A stretch of 64,000 nucleotides of DNA from Siphonodentalium dalli (Eukaryota > Mollusca > Scaphopoda > Gadilida > Siphonodentaliidae): positions 121,046,723 through 121,110,722 of the forward strand of contig CP136063.1 in NCBI GenBank assembly GCA_032622095.1. Reading direction: 5' to 3'. Positions 63,701 through 64,000 of this stretch are shown here, one piece after another. A model generated the notes under the pieces. It saw only the letters and a list, made by a program, of their open reading frames with translations. It was not told where the DNA came from and did not search any database. Position 1 is the first letter of the stretch, and each line of letters starts with the position of its first letter. The position numbers and the translations under genes are program-made.

Positions 63701-63765
63701 CTGTCTTGTGCACTTGTCAGTTTGGTAAGTTTCTTCTCACAACTTGATTCGTTTAGGGACGCCAT
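22508..63765 (-). CDS. RPRD2: RPRD2 orthologue (CID-domain RNA polymerase II CTD-binding protein), eight coding exons
   Basis: Exons on the minus strand: 63765-63615, 60703-60574, 55513-55413, 48049-47919, 43044-42918, 34626-34451, 28953-28746 and 24720-22508. All introns are GT-AG, phases agree throughout, and the total is 3237 bases for about 1078 residues. Residues 1-130 form the CID (RPR) domain that binds phosphorylated CTD of RNA polymerase II. Residues ~165-300 are the coiled-coil dimer region of the RPRD1/RPRD2/CREPT family. The rest is a long Ser/His/Lys- and Pro-rich disordered tail. The motifs RVDV, YKEAKVVANAYKNF and KKKLD match vertebrate RPRD2 closely, and the basic KRPF...RY end matches too. 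The protein should act in the nucleus in transcription and CTD dephosphorylation control. The introns are packed with mobile DNA, but every exon is intact. Confidence 0.93.
24840..25636 (+). repeat. Satellite-bearing element, four units
   Basis: It starts with GTGAACTTGGAAAGGGAATA, the same leader as at 48576, and ends AAGTAAGCTGAGCTA. Three units start with CAAAGAGTAAAATCCAAGATGG (24915, 25085, 25250) and one with TTTTGAAATCCAAGATGG (25410): an AAAT order of the two unit types seen in the large array. A GACAGACGCACACACGGACG linker precedes the end. It sits in RPRD2 intron 7. Confidence 0.85.
25742..26668. mobile_element. 927-bp DNA transposon relic, 6-bp target duplication
   Basis: The ends are CAGTCCTTCGATTTTG and the complement of CAGTCCTTCGAATTTG. 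The hexamer CAAGGT flanks both sides (25736-25741 and 26669-26674). GC-rich subterminal GGTGCGC motifs occur at both ends. Inside, ATG near 25900 opens a short frame with KRR, an acidic SSDDDD run, a KRKR basic run and DSSDSGESD; after a TAG the same frame continues for about 40 codons. This looks like the N-terminal part of a transposase with its catalytic region deleted. Superfamily unknown; a 6-bp duplication is not typical of hAT. Confidence 0.7.
26675..28050. other. RPRD2 intron 7 sequence without clear features
   Basis: AT-rich, with no exon or complete mobile element that I can support. Short open frames at 27318-27533 and 27769-28145 lack motifs. Confidence 0.4.
28056..28575 (+). repeat. 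Hairpin-ended repeat (GGGGGTATAAT family), copy 1
   Basis: It begins AACAAGAGGT and ends with a hairpin-like AATACCCC ... GTGGGGGTATAAT. It contains two body units with GATCCGATAACCCATG / TTCTGATAACCCATGG, and a linker ATAGACAGACGGATGGACG. The same start and end words occur at 32121-32743 and 52487-52937. Confidence 0.7.
28746..28953 (-). CDS. RPRD2: RPRD2 exon 7
   Basis: Acceptor TATTAACAG, donor CATG|GTAAGAC. Residues 273-341 plus a split Gly. It starts AYKNFGTRIHNIKKKLDDVK, the end of the coiled coil, and continues FPDSPVASPDINAPSPGNTP, the conserved Ser-Pro-rich junction of RPRD2. Phase in 0, out 1. Confidence 0.93.
29569..30708. mobile_element. 1140-bp CAGGCC element with a GC-rich hairpin body
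   Basis: The left end CAGGCCTGGCC and right end GGCCAGGCCTG are inverted repeats, with AGTGAC on both sides (29563-29568 and 30709-30714). Subterminal AGGAGGGCG/CGCCCTCCT motifs occur repeatedly at both ends. Near the right end a GGGGGACACCCCCTC block is followed by the hairpin ATGATGC-TTC-GCATCAT (about 30610-30627), which has relatives in three other elements. No transposase. The 6-bp duplication leaves the superfamily open. Confidence 0.75.
30715..32120. other. Intron 6 sequence with an old repeat tail
   Basis: The first 600 bp are AT-rich with nothing recognised. From about 31540 to 32100 there is a decayed repeat with CATAACTCGGGTGAAAATTGG, CCAAATTTCATTCCATTCAG and a GGATGGATAGACAGATGGAT linker, so it belongs to the tandem-unit/linker class but has no clear hairpin end. 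Confidence 0.45.
32121..32743 (+). repeat. Hairpin-ended repeat (GGGGGTATAAT family), copy 2
   Basis: It starts AACAAGAGGTGTGCACTC. Two or three body units of about 125-140 bp each carry ATTGAAATCGGTTCATA and GTTAAAGTTAT. The linker is GGACGGACGAACGGACGG. It ends with a hairpin CCCCCATTTTCTTCGAAAGTGGGGG followed by TATAAT. The best-preserved copy of this family in the window. Confidence 0.8.
33000..33427 (+). repeat. Hairpin-ended repeat (GGGGATTATA family)
   Basis: Two tandem units of about 176 bp share CAATCAAAGG-CC-TAACTC, CTGAGATACTCCT, TTGATAATTGTTCGAAATAA and CAGACAACTTTTCG. The linker is ACCGACAGACGGATGGGC. The end TATATTCCCC ... GGGGATTATA can fold. Confidence 0.75.
34451..34626 (-). 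CDS. RPRD2: RPRD2 exon 6
   Basis: Acceptor TCTTTTACAG, donor CAAAT|GTGAGTAAC. Residues 214 (split Asp) to 272, a coiled-coil segment ending YYEEQYKEAKVVAN, nearly identical to the vertebrate RPRD2 motif. Phase in 1, out 0. The Penelope-like element begins only about 130 bp upstream of this exon on the opposite strand. Confidence 0.93.
34762..38233 (+). pseudogene. Penelope-like element, internally deleted RT plus GIY-YIG endonuclease
   Basis: Penelope-like retroelements encode a reverse transcriptase followed by a GIY-YIG nuclease. The N-terminal coding start (34762) is cut by the hAT MITE at 34896-36058 and resumes at 36067. In the frame at 36631-37863 the N-terminal Penelope motifs KADKGSAIVIMDR, YLLAKIHK, GRPIISGNGSPTENIS and TMDVTQLYTQIP are clear. 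Directly after YTQIP comes text from behind the catalytic centre (RGYSPSNDDKAI, LPFVLSHH), so the catalytic Y-x-DD region, about 150 residues, is missing. A frame change near 37800 leads to 37733-38233 with a cysteine cluster and VYLITC...QYVGETKREFRVRLLEH, the GIY-YIG-like domain. A stop follows GHWG. It is antisense in RPRD2 intron 5. No pLTR pair was found. Confidence 0.85.
34896..36058 (+). mobile_element. hAT-type MITE, copy 1, inside the Penelope-like ORF
   Basis: Perfect 14-bp inverted ends CAGTGTTCGCGCTG and an exact 8-bp target duplication GTCTCAAC (34888-34895 and 36059-36066) identify a hAT-class insertion of 1163 bp. Both subterminal regions carry many ATTTGGCTAA / TTAGCCAAAT words in both orientations, which look like transposase-binding repeats. 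Inside, on the minus strand, a 114-codon frame (35023-35367) is open. Part of it is also open in the second copy, but it has no hAT dimerisation or DDE motif. A poly-C run occurs near 35760. Confidence 0.92.
38300..39070 (+). repeat. Spacer followed by a decayed linker-type repeat
   Basis: 38300-38640 shows nothing recognisable. From about 38730 to 39010 there is a repeat with ATACCAGATTTCATCGAGAT, CGATAATCCATAGTTG, GAGTGGATGGATAG and an AGAGAGAGACAG linker. Its body matches 48300-48475 (ACATCAATGAACCCT, CTGATGCC). Confidence 0.55.
39073..40860 (+). repeat. Dispersed repeat (ACAGTCAATGACT family), split by hAT copy 2
   Basis: The sequence around GACAGTCAATGACTGTGG ... AGAAGACGGGACTCTGAAG ... 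TTAGTTCTAAACAA, and after the hAT insert TCACCTTGAAATTTCTAACTG, is found uninterrupted at 51893-52485 and in part at 61210-61290. The comparison shows that hAT copy 2 entered a pre-existing repeat. Confidence 0.65.
39220..40400 (-). mobile_element. hAT-type MITE, copy 2, inverted
   Basis: It is 1181 bp and in reverse orientation relative to 34896-36058. The ends are CAGTGTTCACGCTG and its inverse, with an exact 8-bp duplication GTCAGCAG (39212-39219 and 40401-40408). It is near-identical to copy 1 over its length, including the TTAGCCAAATG subterminal words. A G-tract of about 26 bases at 39507-39532 replaces the C-run of copy 1. Confidence 0.92.
41050..42910. other. RPRD2 intron 5 sequence without clear features
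   Basis: AT-rich, with a duplicated short phrase about CAAAACCCCCACAGCACTGCTGCA (41500) and CAAAACTACCCAAAGCACTGC (41610). The 71-codon frame at 41790-42005 has no motif or splice support. Confidence 0.4.
42918..43044 (-). CDS. RPRD2: RPRD2 exon 5
   Basis: Acceptor ACTTTTCAG, donor GAAAG|GTGAGTTTC. Residues 172-213 plus a split Asp. It starts PKLLTDRIVAMKKFEKEVDV and includes LQRVDVSDTEAIKRLK. It aligns without gaps to the vertebrate segment that ends in RVDV...LK. Phase in 0, out 1. Confidence 0.93.
43563..43711. repeat. Long near-perfect hairpin
   Basis: Arms of about 70 bp: CAGTACAGTGAAGTGATA with TATCACTTCACTGTACCG at the base, GATGTCAGATCGCCG with CGGCGATCTGACATC in the middle, and GCTGCC-ACA-GGCAGC at the tip. 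It is followed by a segment bounded by TTTATTATATGAC and GTCATATAATAAA (43728-44018). The plan (palindrome, then TIR-bounded segment) parallels 17329-17639. Confidence 0.8.
44020..45970. other. RPRD2 intron 4 spacer with minor repeats
   Basis: Three copies of GAAATAGGGAGATTT lie at 44080-44135. The inverse of 43288-43322 (GGGTTTTGATTCTCGGGCA) lies at 45084-45119. No exon is supported; short frames at 44119-44710 and 45004-45237 have no motif. Confidence 0.45.
45973..46767. mobile_element. hAT-type MITE, CAGGCCTTTAGATTA ends
   Basis: The 15-bp terminal repeats are perfect, and the 8-bp duplication TTTATGAT is exact (45965-45972 and 46768-46775). GGGCACAAC occurs just inside both ends. Near the left end, in reverse orientation, lies the hairpin ATATGCC-GCA-GGCATAT followed by the GGGGTGTCCCCCCTCCC block shared with 29569-30708 and 47182-47610. 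A second MITE is nested at 46425-46587. Confidence 0.88.
46425..46587. mobile_element. 163-bp palindromic MITE nested in the hAT element
   Basis: The ends CACAGTTACTGGACATAATG and their inverse face each other, with arms of about 50 bp (ATTTATAAA pairs inward). GTCACAT stands directly outside both ends (46418-46424 and 46588-46594), a 7-bp duplication. Superfamily unknown. Confidence 0.75.
47048..47675 (+). repeat. Truncated satellite-bearing element, split by a MITE
   Basis: The leader TAGCTCAGCTTGGAGAGGG matches the leader at 48569. One T-type unit (TTTTGAAATCCGTGATGGCC) is cut by the insertion at 47182-47610 and resumes as GCCATATTTTTGTGCCGAATG. Confidence 0.7.
47182..47610. mobile_element. 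429-bp MITE with 5-bp target duplication
   Basis: The ends are CAGGGCCTGATCCAGG and the complement of CAGGGCATGATCCAGG. AATGG is duplicated (47177-47181 and 47611-47615). Removing the element and one AATGG restores the satellite unit order ATGGCC-NNTGG-NGCCAT, so the boundaries are confirmed by the host repeat. It contains the hairpin GATATGCC-TCT-GGCATATC (about 47531-47549) and a GGGGGACACCCCCTCC block. Confidence 0.85.
47919..48049 (-). CDS. RPRD2: RPRD2 exon 4
   Basis: Acceptor TTTTTTTCAG, donor TTCAAG|GTATAT. Residues 128 (split Ala) to 171. A Ser/Lys-rich linker between the CID and the coiled coil (KVPKAPPSTKNN, SSAKSKATSS), ending LNSKIFEEFK, which parallels the vertebrate LKSKIVAEFR. 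Phase in 1, out 0. Confidence 0.92.
48300..48478 (+). repeat. Hairpin-ended repeat (GGGGGTATAAT family), short copy
   Basis: The body ATACCAAATTTCATCAAGCT ... GATAACCCATGGTTGGG is followed by a linker GAGTGGATGCATGGATGC. The end CAGTATACTCCCATC-TTTTG-GATGGGTGTATAAT folds with compensating changes relative to 32121-32743. Confidence 0.65.
48569..51253 (+). repeat. Satellite array element, 15 units of about 160 bp
   Basis: It is bounded by TAGCTCAACTT (48569-48579) and AAGTTGAGCTA (51243-51253); just outside the left end is a small palindrome GTGTCAATGACAC. Units of 154-168 bp begin near 48769, 48927, 49085, 49246, 49408, 49565, 49730, 49884, 50046, 50210, 50374, 50532, 50696, 50856 and 51014. 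There are two unit types: A (CAAAGAGTAAAATCCAAG) and T (GAATTTTGAAATCAAAG), in the order AAT AAT AT AAAT AAT. Each unit has a near-palindrome ATGGCCGC-TG-GCGGCCAT. A linker with CACACACGCACGACGG precedes the right end. It lies in RPRD2 intron 3. Short open frames here only read the repeat. Confidence 0.9.
51272..51891 (+). repeat. Hairpin-ended repeat (GTCCCCCGAC family), 191-bp units
   Basis: It begins near GTGTCCCCCGACAACG and ends CCGACGGAAACGTCGGGGGACA: a local hairpin whose right half is also the inverse of the start. About 2.5 units (starts 51371, 51562 and 51754) share GTTTCAAATATCTAC and GGAGGAGTTGATTACACC. The linker is GGACGGACGCACGGACGG. Confidence 0.85.
51893..52485 (+). repeat. 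Dispersed repeat (ACAGTCAATGACT family), uninterrupted copy
   Basis: It matches 39073-39211 and 40409-40860 without the hAT insert. It runs to TTGAAATTTTCAGCATAACT, where the next hairpin-ended repeat begins. Confidence 0.6.
52487..52937 (+). repeat. Hairpin-ended repeat (GGGGGTATAAT family), copy 3
   Basis: It starts AGAGGTGTGACTGCC. A single body has CCAAGTTTCATAGAAATTGA. The linker is GGACGGACGAACAGACAAG. It ends with a hairpin CCCCCCCTAACTTCGTTGCGGGGGG and TATAATAA. A C-run near 52531 interrupts it. Confidence 0.75.
52970..53283 (+). repeat. Hairpin-ended repeat (CACCAGAGACTTCG family)
   Basis: Two body units of about 125 bp share TCTGAA-CCAGTCACC, ATTCGGTCCAATG and GGAGAAGAA. The linker is GGACAGACGATGGACAAGG. 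The terminal hairpin is CACCAGAGAC-TTC-GTCTCAGGTG, ending AGCTGAAAAC. Confidence 0.75.
53290..54545. other. RPRD2 intron 3 spacer
   Basis: No exon is recognised. Two short phrases GTGCCAGGTTACCTGGGGAA and GTGCCAGTTTTCCTGGGGAA repeat at 53570-53620. The segment at 54405-54470 repeats CCGGTTAACC. Confidence 0.4.
54547..54786. repeat. 16-bp perfect minisatellite, about 15 copies
   Basis: The unit is AAATAAAGACCTTATG, perfectly repeated with no visible variants, which implies recent expansion. Each unit contains AATAAA on the plus strand, opposite to RPRD2 transcription. Confidence 0.95.
55413..55513 (-). CDS. RPRD2: RPRD2 exon 3 (end of CID)
   Basis: Acceptor CGTTTTCAG, donor CACTAG|GTGAGTAG. 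Residues 94 (split Arg) to 128 (split Ala). KPKVERIVNIWEERRVF is the last helix region of the CID, including the conserved R-I-W-E-x-R motif. Phase in 2, out 1. Confidence 0.93.
55542..55910. mobile_element. Short TIR element
   Basis: GAATGTTCAGATGACCAC at 55542-55559 faces GTGGTCATCTGAACGTTC at 55893-55910. The interior repeats CGATT-CATCGCAAGTGGAG in both halves. No clear target duplication. It lies only about 30 bp outside RPRD2 exon 3. Confidence 0.55.
55949..60287. mobile_element. 4.3-kb TTAA-bounded composite element
   Basis: TTAA at 55945-55948 and 60288-60291. The ends CCCTTTGAACCC match perfectly as inverted repeats for 12 bp. It contains 2-3 copies of a block of about 400 bp: ATTATGCCCCAATTTAGACAT, GGTGATGGTTATG, CAAATGGTGTCACAGGTCTG, GGTTGCTAGGCAACTACC. 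It also holds GGCGCC-rich segments and the TA element at 57452-59015. No transposase is visible. The ends could instead belong to two independent solo relics, since 4.3 kb separates them. Confidence 0.5.
57452..59015. mobile_element. TA-flanked non-autonomous transposon with CACGTACGTTACA motif cluster
   Basis: The ends CAGGGTGATTCTCA and TGAGAATCACCCTA are flanked by TA (57450-57451 and 59016-59017). The block it entered is present without it at about 57064-57090, where ATTATAGCTTTTATCGTCG is the empty site, so the boundaries are supported. Seven GTCACGTACGTTACA-like motifs lie at about 57468, 57645, 57834, 57856, 58457 (inverted), 58471 and 58641. A Tc1/mariner-type origin is inferred from the TA duplication and the terminal repeat. 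No transposase frame. Confidence 0.75.
60574..60703 (-). CDS. RPRD2: RPRD2 exon 2 (CID core)
   Basis: Acceptor GTATTTCAG, donor ATAAG|GTATGTTA. Residues 51 (split Ser) to 94 (split Arg). HKLAMLYLCNDVCQNSKRKK is the hallmark CID helix, where the N-D-V-x-Q-x-S-K-R-K motif contacts the CTD. Phase in 1, out 2. A second GT just upstream (GGCAG|GTATAAG) would break the frame with exon 3. Confidence 0.95.
61541..63450. repeat. Long inverted repeat, two arms of about 740 bp around a 404-bp loop
   Basis: The left arm (core 61581-62304) and right arm (core 62709-63420) are about 98% identical in inverted orientation. Some differences are C-to-T or G-to-A changes at CpG sites. Weaker similarity extends both arms outward to about 61541 and 63450. 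Both carry the same 65-codon frame with FDLSPEYKPCHRSIVDV and the same potential donor ATGTACG|GTAAGTGTG. No target duplication was found. A degenerate 130-bp direct repeat (61317-61560) lies just to the left. Confidence 0.9.
62352..62455 (+). CDS. P-loop NTPase exon, PIF1-like helicase start (orphan)
   Basis: GACCATGG is a good start context. The 34 codons encode LNREQLRSL...GHNLIITGQCGTGKTHLL and end at a strong donor, AG|GTAAGTT. The LNxEQ lead-in and GxxGTGKT Walker A are what PIF1-like superfamily 1 helicases begin with. No downstream exon (Walker B, motif III) can be found on the plus strand before the window ends, and RPRD2 exon 1 lies antisense 1.2 kb further on. It is either the first exon of a gene continuing beyond the window or a stranded fragment. 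It sits exactly in the loop of the long inverted repeat. Confidence 0.5.
63615..63765 (-). CDS. RPRD2: RPRD2 exon 1 (start codon, CID N-terminus)
   Basis: ATG at 63765-63763 in the context AACATGGCG. The 50 codons read MASLNESSCEKKLTKLTSAQ then DSIQSLSLWIIHHRAQ and VEIWFKVFNK: helices 1-2 of the CID with the conserved S-I-Q-x-L-S-x-W-I motif. Of two possible donors, AAGT|GTATGT keeps the frame with exon 2 and gives Ser51. The first GT (AA|GTGTATG) does not. Confidence 0.93.
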
Positions 63766-64000
63766 GTTTGTTTGCAAAAAATTAGATTCTGCGATCTTTA
63801 TACTGGAGAAAACACCTAACAGAACTGTGTCATTAATTATCTTCCATTGTGCAAATGTAAATTGTCACTGTGCTTCTGTGTGAATAATCTGCAGCAACTA
63901 ATTGGCACTGATTCTTGGAAATACTGTGATTTTACTTCTGAAAACCCACAAATTTGCGGTAGAAAATACGGCAGCCATCTTGGATTGCCTCTATGACAGA
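63766..64000 (-). promoter_or_regulatory. RPRD2 5' leader / promoter-proximal region
   Basis: The minus strand directly upstream of the RPRD2 ATG. A short upstream frame of 26 codons starts at 63978 in a strong context (AAGATGGCTGCC) and ends at 63898. The same bases form a YY1-like site, CAAGATGGCTGCC, which in animals often marks TATA-less start sites. The transcription start is not visible from sequence. The 16-mer around it also occurs in the satellite units. Confidence 0.4.

Overview
The window is intron-rich, AT-rich nuclear DNA from a metazoan. The repeat types (satellite-bearing elements with GACGGACG-type linkers, TTAA-flanked MITEs, a GIY-YIG Penelope-like element, a CR1/L2-like retroelement) suggest a marine lophotrochozoan, most likely a mollusc. 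That assignment is inference; nothing in the sequence names the species.

Host genes. The backbone is one 41-kb gene on the minus strand, an RPRD2 orthologue (CTD-interacting RPR/CID domain protein of RNA polymerase II). I reconstructed eight coding exons from the ATG at 63765 to the stop at 22508. All phases close and all introns are GT-AG, giving about 1078 residues. A second, convergent gene on the plus strand (12037-12554 joined to 16296-16461) encodes an unrecognised secreted protein of about 227 residues. Its cysteine-rich C-terminus spans the intron and looks cystine-knot-like. A third fragment is a lone plus-strand exon at 62352-62455 with a P-loop (PIF1-helicase-like start), in the loop of a very long, nearly perfect inverted repeat inside RPRD2 intron 1.

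Mobile DNA fills nearly everything else. Left part (1-22 kb): two copies of a TTAA MITE, a 5-kb foldback element whose arms carry a 20-bp minisatellite and which sits inside a satellite-bearing element, a broken CR1/L2-like retroposon, several MITEs and a pogo-like TA element. RPRD2 introns (24.7-63.6 kb): an internally deleted Penelope-like element interrupted by a hAT MITE, a second hAT copy in opposite orientation, further CAG...CTG elements with 5-, 6- or 8-bp target duplications, a 15-unit satellite array with a higher-order AAT pattern, and a 4.3-kb TTAA-bounded unit containing a TA element with seven copies of a GTCACGTACGTTACA-like motif.

The most general pattern is that at least five different repeat families share one layout: tandem units of about 120-190 bp, then a GACGGACG-like linker, then a terminal hairpin or inverted repeat. 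Boundaries of elements with target duplications are base-precise. Those of old or hairpin-ended repeats are approximate.
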